Positions 16,220 through 24,467 of a DNA stretch of 64,000 nucleotides are shown piece after piece. How positions within the stretch are numbered: the first letter of the stretch is position 1; the number at the start of each line of letters is the position of its first letter. A model generated the notes under the pieces. The model had not been told where the DNA came from, did not search any database, and worked only from the letters and a program-made list of their open reading frames with translations. The stretch is from an uncultured Lachnospiraceae bacterium. GTDB taxonomy: Bacteria; Bacillota; Clostridia; Lachnospirales; Lachnospiraceae. Both the position numbers and the translations under genes were made by a program. Where the stretch lies: NCBI GenBank assembly GCA_934309145.1, contig CAKRCW010000004.1, positions 1-64,000 on the forward strand, in the 5' to 3' direction.

Positions 16220-17293
16220 ATGAAAGCATTTCTTATACTTGAAGATGGCAATGTTTTTGAAGGAAAAAGCATTGGTTCTACAAATGAAATTATAAGCGAG
16301 ATAGTGTTTAATACTTCCATGACCGGTTATTTGGAGGTTTTAACAGATCCATCTTATGCCGGACAGTCTGTTGTTATGACATACCCGCTTATTGGTAACT
16401 ATGGCATATGTTTTGAAGATATGGAGGCGGAACGTCCTTGGCAGTCAGGCTTCATTGTAAGAGAGCTTGCTAAGAGACCTAGCAATTTCAGAAGTCAGGA
16501 AAGTATAGGTAAGTTCCTTATAGATAATAATATAACAGGTATAGAAGGTATTGATACCAGAGCCCTTACGAAGATACTTCGTGAGAAGGGTACTATGAAG
16601 GGCATGATTACAACAGATGAGAATTATGACATGGATGAGTGCATTAAGAGAATTAAGGCGTGGAATATGGGACATGTCGTGCTTGATGTAACATGCAAAG
16701 AGAAGATGTTTTATCCGGGTGATGGCTACAAGGTAGCTGTAGTTGACCTTGGTGTTAAGAAGAATATTGTTAATTCATTGCAGGAGAGAGGATGTCAGGT
16801 TATTGTTTATCCAGCTGAGACACCTGCCGAGAAAATACTTGCTGATAAGCCGGACGGAATAATGCTTACTAATGGTCCTGGAGACCCTAAGGATAATGTC
16901 AAGACAATAGAGGAAATTAAGAAGCTGTTTGCTACAGATGTGCCTATATTTGCTATATGTCTTGGACATCAGCTCCTTGCACTTGCAAATGGTGCTGACA
17001 CTGAGAAGATGAAGTATGGACATAGAGGAGCAAATCATCCTGTAAGAGATATGAAAACAGGTAAGGTGTATATATCAACACAGAATCATGGTTACGTTGT
17101 TAAGGAGGAGACTCTTGACAGAGATATCGCAGAGGTAAGCTTTGTTAATGTAAATGACGGAACTGTTGAGGGCGTGCATTATCTTGGCAAGAATGTACAG
17201 ACTGTACAGTTCCATCCGGAAGCATGTGCAGGTCCTCTTGATACAGGATATTTGTTTGACGAGTTTATGAATATGATGGAGGTGTCAAAGTAA
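16220..17293 (+). CDS. carA: Carbamoyl-phosphate synthase small subunit
   Basis: 357 residues. The N-terminal CPSase small-subunit domain begins AFLILEDGNVFEGKSIG; the class I glutamine amidotransferase domain has the nucleophile Cys247 in FAICLGHQLLALANG and the His-Glu pair in QFHPEACAGP. It hydrolyses glutamine and passes ammonia to CarB, giving carbamoyl phosphate for arginine and pyrimidine synthesis. ATG 16220 follows AAAGGACAGG. The stop overlaps the carB start as TAATG, so the subunits are translationally coupled. The length is normal. Confidence 0.96.
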   Translation: MKAFLILEDGNVFEGKSIGSTNEIISEIVFNTSMTGYLEVLTDPSYAGQSVVMTYPLIGNYGICFEDMEAERPWQSGFIVRELAKRPSNFRSQESIGKFLIDNNITGIEGIDTRALTKILREKGTMKGMITTDENYDMDECIKRIKAWNMGHVVLDVTCKEKMFYPGDGYKVAVVDLGVKKNIVNSLQERGCQVIVYPAETPAEKILADKPDGIMLTNGPGDPKDNVKTIEEIKKLFATDVPIFAICLGHQLLALANGADTEKMKYGHRGANHPVRDMKTGKVYISTQNHGYVVKEETLDRDIAEVSFVNVNDGTVEGVHYLGKNVQTVQFHPEACAGPLDTGYLFDEFMNMMEVSK

Positions 17294-20200
17294 TGCCTAA
17301 GAATACTAGTATAAAGAAAGTAGTAGTTATTGGTTCGGGTCCTATTGTTATCGGACAGGCAGCAGAGTTTGACTATGCCGGAACACAGGCATGCCGTTCA
17401 CTTAAAGAGGAGGGCATTTGTGTAGTACTTATAAACTCTAACCCTGCGACAATCATGACTGATAAGAATATTGCTGATAAGGTGTATATTGAGCCGCTTA
17501 CACCTGATGTAGTTAAGGCAGTTATTGAGAAGGAAAAGCCGGACAGTGTACTTCCTACACTCGGTGGACAGGCAGCTCTTAATATAGCAATGGAGCTTGA
17601 GGAGTCAGGATTTCTTCGTGAGCATAATGTAAAGCTTATTGGTACATCATCTAAGACAATCAAGAAGGCAGAGGATCGTCTTGAGTTTAAGCGTACAATG
17701 GAGAAGATTAATGAGCCATGTGCTCCTTCAGAGGTTGTTACCAATATAAAGGATGGTCTTGCATTTGTTGAGAAGATAGGTTATCCTATCGTTCTTCGTC
17801 CTGCATACACCTTAGGCGGCAGCGGCGGTGGTATTGCACACAACGAGGAGGAGTTCGTAGAGATACTTATGAACGGACTCAGACTTTCGAGAGTTGGTCA
17901 GGTTCTTGTTGAGCGTTGCATAGCAGGATGGAAAGAGATTGAGTACGAGGTAATGCGTGATGCAAACGGCACATGTATTACAGTATGTAATATGGAGAAT
18001 ATAGATCCTGTTGGTGTACATACAGGTGATTCTATTGTTGTTGCACCTTCGCAGACACTTGCCGATAAGGAGCATCAGATGTTAAGAAGTGCAGCTCTTA
18101 ATATTATTTCTGAGCTTGATATAAGAGGTGGCTGTAATGTACAGTTCGCACTTCATCCAACAACATTTGAATATTGTGTAATAGAGGTAAATCCTCGAGT
18201 TAGCCGTTCTTCAGCACTTGCCTCTAAGGCTACAGGTTATCCTATAGCTAAGGTTGCTGCTAAGATTGCTCTTGGATATAACCTTGATGAAATAAAAAAT
18301 GCAATCACTGGTAAGACATATGCGAGCTTTGAACCTGCACTTGACTATGTTGTAGTTAAGATGCCTAGACTTCCTTTTGATAAGTTTATCAAAGCAAGCC
18401 GTTCACTCACAACACAGATGAAGGCTACTGGTGAGGTAATGAGTATCTGCACTAACTTTGAGGGTGCTCTTATGAAGGCTCTCCGTTCGCTTGAGCAGCA
18501 TGTAGACAGTCTTATATATGAGAACTACAGTGAGCTTGCCAAGGAAGAGATTCATGAGATGCTTCACAGAGTTGATGACAGACGTATATTTGTTATCGCT
18601 GAAGCTCTTAGAAGAGGAATTTCAGCAGAAGAAATTCACAGCATAACACAGGTAGATATCTGGTTTATAGACAAGATTAACAATATAGTTCAGGAGGAAA
18701 AGATTCTTCGTGAAGCTCCAGAGCTTACTAAGGATATATTATTTGAGGCAAAGAGAATTGAGTTCCCTGACAAGGTTATCGCACAGATAACAGGCAGGAC
18801 AGAGGAAGAGATAAAAGAATTAAGATATGGATATGGAATTCGTGCAGCATACAAGATGGTTGATACATGCGCTGCTGAGTTTGAGGCAGAGACACCATAT
18901 TATTATTCGTGCTTTGATGGTGTGTCAGAGGTTGTAGAGGATAATAGCAGAAAGAAAATCATGGTACTTGGTTCGGGTCCTATCAGAATTGGACAGGGTA
19001 TTGAGTTTGATTACTGCTCAGTACACAGCACATGGACATTGAAGGATCATGGATATGAGACAATTATCGTAAACAACAACCCTGAGACAGTAAGTACAGA
19101 CTTTGATATAGCTGACAAGCTTTATTTTGAGCCGCTTACAGCAGAGGATGTAGAAGCAATTGTTAATGTAGAGAAACCGGATGGTGCGGTAGTACAGTTT
19201 GGTGGACAGACAGCTATCAAGCTTACAGAGTCTCTCCTTAAGATGGGAGTACCTATCCTTGGTACAAGTGCTGAGAATGTAGATGCAGCAGAGGACAGAG
19301 AGTTGTTCGATGAGATTCTTGAGAAGTGTTGTATTCCAAGACCTGCCGGAAAGACTGTATTTACAAGAGAAGAGGCTTTAGAGGCTGCAAATGAGCTCGG
19401 TTATCCTGTACTTGTAAGACCTTCATATGTACTTGGCGGACAGGGTATGCAGATTGCAATATCTGATAAAGATATTATAGAGTTCATGGACGTAATTAAC
19501 AGACATGTTCAGGAGCATCCTGTTCTTGTTGACAAATACCTTATGGGTAAAGAGATAGAGGTAGATGCAGTTTGTGATGGAGAGGATATCCTCATTCCTG
19601 GTATTATGGAGCACGTTGAACGTGCAGGTATTCACTCTGGAGACAGTATCTCAGTTTATCCTGCTCAGACAGTTACACCTAAGATTAAGAGAGTATTGGA
19701 GGACTACACAAGAAAGCTTGCAAACAGCCTTCATGTTATAGGTCTTATCAATATTCAGTTCATTGTATATCAGGATGAGGTATATGTAATTGAGGTCAAT
19801 CCTCGTTCAAGCCGTACAGTTCCTTATATCAGTAAGGTTACAGGAATTCCAATTGTTGACCTTGCATCTAAGGTTATAGTTGGCGAGAAGATAAAAGACC
19901 TTGGTTATAAGCCTGGATTACAGCCAGAGTCAGAGTATTTTGCAATCAAGATGCCTGTATTCTCATTTGAGAAGATTCGTGGTGCTGAGGTAAGTCTTGG
20001 TCCGGAGATGAAGTCAACAGGTGAGTGCCTTGGTATTTCAAAGGATTATAACGAAGCATTATATAAGGCATTCCTTGGTTCAGGTACAAACCTTCCTAAA
20101 TACAAGAAGATGATACTTACGGTAAAGGATTCTGATAAGCTTGATGCAGTAGAGATTGGTAGAAGATTCAGTGCGCTTGGCTATGAGATATTCTCAACAA

Positions 20201-20493
20201 GAAGCACATGCAGGGTTTTAAATGAGAATGGTGTTCCTGCAAAGCCAATTAATAAAGTTGAGGAGCCGTCACCTAATCTTTTGGATTTGATACTTAGCCA
20301 TGAGATAGACCTTATTATTGATACTCCTTCGCAGGGCGTAGAACATAGTAAGGATGGATTCATTATCAGAAGAAATGCAGTTGAGACGGGTGTTACTTGT
20401 CTTACAAGCTTAGATACTGCACACGCGTTACTTACAAGTCTTGAGTCCTCAGACAGAAATAACCTGTCATTGGTTGATATAAGTGAGATATAG
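17293..20493 (+). CDS. carB: Carbamoyl-phosphate synthase large subunit
   Basis: 1066 residues, the normal length. Two homologous ATP-grasp halves are visible: the first starts KKVVVIGSGPIVIGQAAEFDYAG and the second KKIMVLGSGPIRIGQGIEFDYC. Each has a glycine-rich ATP loop (RPAYTLGGSGGG and RPSYVLGGQGM) and a metal-binding EVNPR strand. A C-terminal MGS-like allosteric domain follows from about residue 935. It makes carbamoyl phosphate from bicarbonate, ammonia and two ATP, with CarA supplying ammonia. An SprA-like gene follows after 33 bases and may be on the same transcript. Confidence 0.97.
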   Translation: MPKNTSIKKVVVIGSGPIVIGQAAEFDYAGTQACRSLKEEGICVVLINSNPATIMTDKNIADKVYIEPLTPDVVKAVIEKEKPDSVLPTLGGQAALNIAMELEESGFLREHNVKLIGTSSKTIKKAEDRLEFKRTMEKINEPCAPSEVVTNIKDGLAFVEKIGYPIVLRPAYTLGGSGGGIAHNEEEFVEILMNGLRLSRVGQVLVERCIAGWKEIEYEVMRDANGTCITVCNMENIDPVGVHTGDSIVVAPSQTLADKEHQMLRSAALNIISELDIRGGCNVQFALHPTTFEYCVIEVNPRVSRSSALASKATGYPIAKVAAKIALGYNLDEIKNAITGKTYASFEPALDYVVVKMPRLPFDKFIKASRSLTTQMKATGEVMSICTNFEGALMKALRSLEQHVDSLIYENYSELAKEEIHEMLHRVDDRRIFVIAEALRRGISAEEIHSITQVDIWFIDKINNIVQEEKILREAPELTKDILFEAKRIEFPDKVIAQITGRTEEEIKELRYGYGIRAAYKMVDTCAAEFEAETPYYYSCFDGVSEVVEDNSRKKIMVLGSGPIRIGQGIEFDYCSVHSTWTLKDHGYETIIVNNNPETVSTDFDIADKLYFEPLTAEDVEAIVNVEKPDGAVVQFGGQTAIKLTESLLKMGVPILGTSAENVDAAEDRELFDEILEKCCIPRPAGKTVFTREEALEAANELGYPVLVRPSYVLGGQGMQIAISDKDIIEFMDVINRHVQEHPVLVDKYLMGKEIEVDAVCDGEDILIPGIMEHVERAGIHSGDSISVYPAQTVTPKIKRVLEDYTRKLANSLHVIGLINIQFIVYQDEVYVIEVNPRSSRTVPYISKVTGIPIVDLASKVIVGEKIKDLGYKPGLQPESEYFAIKMPVFSFEKIRGAEVSLGPEMKSTGECLGISKDYNEALYKAFLGSGTNLPKYKKMILTVKDSDKLDAVEIGRRFSALGYEIFSTRSTCRVLNENGVPAKPINKVEEPSPNLLDLILSHEIDLIIDTPSQGVEHSKDGFIIRRNAVETGVTCLTSLDTAHALLTSLESSDRNNLSLVDISEI

Positions 20494-20526
20494 TATAATA
20501 TAAGGGATTTTATAGGGGGGATAACT

Positions 20527-20991
20527 ATGTACATTGGCGGTATGAGTAATAATTACACAATACCAGTTAGCAATGTGGCGCGTGTTACACCTGTGCGGAC
20601 AGATAACACAGTTGATACTTCTGCTAAGGTAAGACCGGTAGAATGCCAGACATGTAAGAACCGCAAATATGTAGATGGTTCAAATGAGCCAGACGTATCC
20701 TTTAAAACCCCTGGAAATATCAGCCCGGAGCAGTCTTATGCAAAGGTTTCGGCACATGAGAGAGAACATGTGTCGAATGCCATTGCTAAGGGCAGTGAGC
20801 CGGGAGCAAAATTAATCAGCGCAAATGTCACACTTAAGATGGGGGTATGCCCTGAATGTGGCAGGACATATGTTGCCGGAGGTGTGACAAATACGCAGAT
20901 TAAATATAATGAGAGTAATCCCTATGACAGGAGCAGAAAAAGTCTGGAAGGAGATGCTCTGGTAGGAGCTAATTTAGATATTTCAGCATAG
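20527..20991 (+). CDS. SprA-related putative metalloprotease-fold protein with zinc ribbon
   Basis: 154 residues. A short N-terminal segment leads to CQTCKNRKY, then a helix with HEREH at 77-81, which fits the HExxH metalloprotease pattern of the SprA-related family. CPECGRTYVAGG follows, pairing with the first CxxC as a probable metal site, and the C-terminus contains NPYDRSRKSLEGD. GGGGGG precedes ATG 20527. The family is known from catalytic-domain predictions only; activity is inference. It is 1 base from the convergent XRE gene, with no terminator between. Confidence 0.75.
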   Translation: MYIGGMSNNYTIPVSNVARVTPVRTDNTVDTSAKVRPVECQTCKNRKYVDGSNEPDVSFKTPGNISPEQSYAKVSAHEREHVSNAIAKGSEPGAKLISANVTLKMGVCPECGRTYVAGGVTNTQIKYNESNPYDRSRKSLEGDALVGANLDISA

Positions 20992-20992
20992 A

Positions 20993-21367
20993 TTATTTTT
21001 TCTTGGCAAGAGATTTGAGCAGAACAGATATAATCCGTTTTTCTTCGTCAGCAAGTTCATTATATAATGAAATTATATGTATCTCTTCTGAGGAAAAAGC
21101 GTACTTACCACAATAAAGAATATCAAGATAATTTGGCAAGGCTTCTTTTATTTCTTTTGGAACCAGAGCACCAATTAGGTCAACAGGATGAATTTTATAT
21201 AGAGCACCCATACGGATTACAGTTTCTAGTGAAGGCATTCTTCTGCCGGATTCGTAGTGCTGATAGCTTGAACGTGTCAGCAACAATAGTTTTGCTGCTT
21301 GTGTTTGATTATAACCTGAGATAGTGCGTTGGGATTTAATGATATTTGCAAATATTTTATTTTCCAT
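20993..21367 (-). CDS. XRE-family transcriptional regulator (downstream member of tandem pair)
   Basis: 124 residues. An N-terminal HTH at about 10-65 (NQTQAAKLLLLTRSSYQHYESGRRMPSLETVIRMGALY) is followed by a C-terminal helical part with DEEKRIISVLLKSLAKKK. It is 18 bases downstream of a paralogous regulator and shares its plan, suggesting duplication. An AAGGG site precedes the start. Regulatory target not known; the divergent thyA-folA unit is the nearest promoter region. Confidence 0.82.
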   Translation of the reverse strand: MENKIFANIIKSQRTISGYNQTQAAKLLLLTRSSYQHYESGRRMPSLETVIRMGALYKIHPVDLIGALVPKEIKEALPNYLDILYCGKYAFSSEEIHIISLYNELADEEKRIISVLLKSLAKKK

Positions 21368-21385
21368 ACGAAACCCTTTCTTTTA

Positions 21386-21739
21386 TTATTTGTTTTTTAA
21401 AATGAAATTTAAAACCTGTATTCTTCTGTCGATTGGCAGACGGGAATACATATCAACTAGTATCTTGTATTCTTCTTCCGGAATGTCATGACATTTAGAA
21501 AGACAAAGATTGAGATGTGAAGAAGATTGGATAAATAGAATAAACAGATTAGCATTTAAAATGCATGATAAATCTGCTAATGTATTCGGCGGTGGAAGAC
21601 ACCTGCCTTGTTCATAGTTGCTATAGGCTTGTCTTGAAATATTTAATAATTTCGAAATATCTTTCTGGGTAAGCTTTTGATGACGACGAAATTGTTTTAG
21701 ACGAAGCCCGAAGTCTTCATAAGACATATGCTGACTCAC
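21386..21739 (-). CDS. XRE-family transcriptional regulator (upstream member of tandem pair)
   Basis: 117 residues with a clear N-terminal HTH (LTQKDISKLLNISRQAYSNYEQGRCLPPPNTLADLSCIL) and a C-terminal helix ending DRRIQVLNFILKNK. Same arrangement and length class as the gene 18 bases downstream. GGAGGTGAG lies just before ATG 21739. It is divergent from thyA with about 80 bases between, so it may act on that promoter region; this is inference. Confidence 0.83.
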   Translation of the reverse strand: MSQHMSYEDFGLRLKQFRRHQKLTQKDISKLLNISRQAYSNYEQGRCLPPPNTLADLSCILNANLFILFIQSSSHLNLCLSKCHDIPEEEYKILVDMYSRLPIDRRIQVLNFILKNK

Positions 21740-21821
21740 CTCCGTTTAACTAACAGTATCATAAAAAAATAAAAAATCAATAGAAGTATTCAAATTGAAT
21801 AACGAAAGTAAGGAGAGAAAT

Positions 21822-22652
21822 ATGAGTAAGGCTGATGAATTATTTATAAATATGTGCAGAGACATTATAGATAATGGTTTTAGCACAGAGGGAGAAAAGG
21901 TGAGACCAAAATGGGAGGATGGTACAAGTGCATATACCATCAAACGCTTTGGAGTTGTAAACAGATATGATTTATCTAAAGAATTTCCGGCAATAACTCT
22001 TAGAAAAACCTATGTAAAGTCAGCTATAGATGAGCTGCTCTGGATATGGCAGAAGAAGTCTAATAATGTTAATGATTTGAACAGTCATATATGGGATGCG
22101 TGGGCTGATGAGAATGGTTCAATCGGAAAGGCTTATGGTTATCAGCTTGGTGTAAAACATAAATATAAAGAGGGTATGATGGATCAGGTTGATCGTGTGA
22201 TATATGATTTGAAGAATAATCCTTACAGCAGAAGAATTATGACTAATATTTATGTGCACCAGGACCTGTCAGAGATGAACTTGTATCCATGTGCATACAG
22301 TGTTACATTTAATGTTACAGGAGACAAATTAAATGCAATATTAAATCAACGTTCGCAAGATGTTTTGGCAGCCAATAACTGGAATGTTGTTCAATATGCA
22401 GTGCTTGTTTACATGATGGCACAGGTTACAGGCTTTAAGCCGGGTGAATTAGTTCATGTTATTGCCGATGCACATATTTACGACAGGCATATACCTATAG
22501 TGAAGGAATTGATTGAGCGCCCGACGTATCCTGCACCGAAGTTTACTATGAATCCTGACGTGAAGGATTTCTATGAGTTTACGGTTGATGATTTTACTAT
22601 AGAGGATTACAAGACCGGACCACAGATTAAGAATATACCAATAGCAGTTTAG
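21822..22652 (+). CDS. thyA: Thymidylate synthase (ThyA type)
   Basis: 276 residues. Makes dTMP from dUMP with methylenetetrahydrofolate, which becomes dihydrofolate. The nucleophile is Cys157 in the YPCAYSVTFNV strand, followed by the phosphate-binding LNQRSQD and the HVIADAHIYDRHI folate-site motif. Start ATG 21822 (MSKADELF) is preferred over ATG 21795 because AAGGAGAG lies 6 bases before it. Twelve bases separate it from folA, the enzyme that regenerates tetrahydrofolate, the usual partner. Confidence 0.94.
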   Translation: MSKADELFINMCRDIIDNGFSTEGEKVRPKWEDGTSAYTIKRFGVVNRYDLSKEFPAITLRKTYVKSAIDELLWIWQKKSNNVNDLNSHIWDAWADENGSIGKAYGYQLGVKHKYKEGMMDQVDRVIYDLKNNPYSRRIMTNIYVHQDLSEMNLYPCAYSVTFNVTGDKLNAILNQRSQDVLAANNWNVVQYAVLVYMMAQVTGFKPGELVHVIADAHIYDRHIPIVKELIERPTYPAPKFTMNPDVKDFYEFTVDDFTIEDYKTGPQIKNIPIAV

Positions 22653-22663
22653 GAGGTGTTTAT

Positions 22664-23167
22664 ATGGATTTAATAGTTGCAGTAGATAACAATTGGGCTA
22701 TAGGAAACAAGGGTGAGCTGCTTGTAAGAATTCCTGAGGATCAGAAGTTTTTCAGACAGACTACAATGGGACACGCTGTTGTTCTCGGAAGAAAAACCTT
22801 GGCAGGATTTCCTAACGGACTGCCACTTTCCGGAAGGGATAATATAATACTTACAAGAAATAAGAGCTTTGATGTGCGTGGTGGTATTATTGTTCATTCT
22901 GAGGAAGAGCTGTTACACAGGCTAAAGGAATACGAGGACAAAGGCATATTTGTTATAGGTGGAGGAGATGTGTATAAGATGCTTTTGCCTTACTGTAAAT
23001 ATGCACATGTTACCAAAATCAACTATAATTATGAGGCTGATACATGGTTTCCTAATCTGGATGAGCTTGATAATTGGGAGCTTGTTGGGGAGAGCGATGA
23101 GCATACTTACTTTGATTTGGAGTTTTATTATTATAAATACGAAAATAAAAATCCTGTTAAATTGTAA
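22664..23167 (+). CDS. folA: Dihydrofolate reductase
   Basis: 167 residues, normal length. Reduces dihydrofolate to tetrahydrofolate with NADPH. Family hallmarks: MDLIVAVDNNWAIGNKGELL at the N-terminus (substrate site), GHAVVLGRKTLAGFP (NADPH site), and FVIGGGDVYKMLLPY before a late Thr strand. AGGAGG lies 8 bases before ATG 22664. Forms an operon with thyA; the two reactions close one cycle. Confidence 0.94.
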   Translation: MDLIVAVDNNWAIGNKGELLVRIPEDQKFFRQTTMGHAVVLGRKTLAGFPNGLPLSGRDNIILTRNKSFDVRGGIIVHSEEELLHRLKEYEDKGIFVIGGGDVYKMLLPYCKYAHVTKINYNYEADTWFPNLDELDNWELVGESDEHTYFDLEFYYYKYENKNPVKL

Positions 23168-23230
23168 AAATTGTTGAAAATTGCACAAAAAACTTAGTAT
23201 GTTCGCAATAAATTATACAAAAACACTTTT

Positions 23231-23288
23231 AAACATGAAAATAATATGATATAATTTTTTCATGTTTGAGTGTTTTCTCGTTCACTCA
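23231..23288 (+). promoter_or_regulatory. Extended -10 promoter inside an inverted repeat
   Basis: TGATATAAT (23247-23255) is an extended -10 element; the -35 region is poor. It lies in the loop of an 11-base inverted repeat (AAACATGAAAA at 23231-23241 and TTTTCATGTTT at 23257-23267). A second small hairpin TGAGTG/CACTCA follows at 23267-23288 in the leader. The first repeat could be a regulator site or a folA-end hairpin. Confidence 0.55.
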
Positions 23289-23320
23289 TATGAATTATTA
23301 TTTTGTGGAGGGTACATATT

Positions 23321-24418
23321 ATGGGAGATATTATGTTGACATCCGGATATAATTTTGACGGATATGAAATAGCTGAGTATTTGGGGTTTGTTAATACACA
23401 GACTGCACTTGGCTCTAATTTTTTTAAGGGTTTAGCGGCTGGTGTTACTGAAATGTCTGATGTAGAGAGTGAGAAGCTAACGGGAAAGCTTGAGCAGGCA
23501 AATGAGCTTGCTATTGAGAAGATTAAGAAGATGGCTGAACGCAGAGGTGCAGATGCTATTATAGGTCTTAGTCTTAACTATACACAGTTTACTAATTATT
23601 CTGTTGGAACCATAGCATCTGGTACTGCTGTTAAGCTTCGTAAACTCCAAGAAGAGGAGCATGTAATAACAAAGGAGTTATATGTAAGTAATTACTATAA
23701 CAGACTTGTGCCAAGACCTGTTAAGGTTGTACTTAGCGGTTCAAGCAAGGATGTTAAGATATCAACATGGTTTTATAATTACAATAAGGATGATATCAAG
23801 GCAGTTCGTGCAGATGTTGAGCTTACTAATCTGTATGAGGAGAAGCTTTTGCTTAAGAACCTTGACTTCGTATTCGAGAGAGGAAATATAACCCTTATAG
23901 AGGCAAATGATATAGATTGTAAACTGCCTGCTAAGGATATACTTTTAATAAAGGATGCTAAGGTTACAATATCGAAATATGTGACAAGCAGAGGCGTATT
24001 TGCATGTAACGACCTTCCTATTAATGTATCAATGCCTTTACACAGACTTGCAGCTCTTAAGGATAAGAGAGGTATAGATGCTGTAGAGAAATACAGAACA
24101 GATGGCATGATATGGACATGTAACTGTGGATATGTTAATGAAGCAGGAGCCGAAGAATGTGTTGTTTGTGGACGTAAGCAGGAGGATATGAAGAGTACAT
24201 CTAAGTTCAGTCCTGATGAGATGATTGCAAAGATGCAGACTAAGGAATATGTAATTGAAATCAAGGATGTACTGATGGAGTACATTAAGGATATAGATAG
24301 CGAGTACAGAATGGAGTTACTTGAGATTATGGAGTCTGGTTTACAGTATGAAAAGACCAGAGGAAATATGAAGGATACAGTTATAGAGAAGGTAGAGAAG
24401 GTGTTCGAGGGACACTAA
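23321..24418 (+). CDS. YbjQ-like (heavy-metal-binding domain) protein with C-terminal zinc ribbon
   Basis: 365 residues. The first 110 or so match the YbjQ/UPF0145 fold (TSGYNFDGYEIAEYLGFV, then KKMAERRGADAIIGLSLNY). A middle beta-rich region is unrecognised. At about 265-290 is a RanBP2/zinc-ribbon-like finger, WTCNCGYVNEAGAEECVVCG, giving four cysteines for zinc. The C-terminal 70 residues are helical and charged. ATG 23321 is chosen (GTGGAGGG upstream); ATG 23333 is possible. It begins the transcription unit that contains the two long repeat proteins and may sense or recruit in that system; function unknown. Confidence 0.72.
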   Translation: MGDIMLTSGYNFDGYEIAEYLGFVNTQTALGSNFFKGLAAGVTEMSDVESEKLTGKLEQANELAIEKIKKMAERRGADAIIGLSLNYTQFTNYSVGTIASGTAVKLRKLQEEEHVITKELYVSNYYNRLVPRPVKVVLSGSSKDVKISTWFYNYNKDDIKAVRADVELTNLYEEKLLLKNLDFVFERGNITLIEANDIDCKLPAKDILLIKDAKVTISKYVTSRGVFACNDLPINVSMPLHRLAALKDKRGIDAVEKYRTDGMIWTCNCGYVNEAGAEECVVCGRKQEDMKSTSKFSPDEMIAKMQTKEYVIEIKDVLMEYIKDIDSEYRMELLEIMESGLQYEKTRGNMKDTVIEKVEKVFEGH

Positions 24419-24467
24419 TACATTTTTTGATGAGCTGTATATATTATGTTGTTTGAGGTGATGTGAG

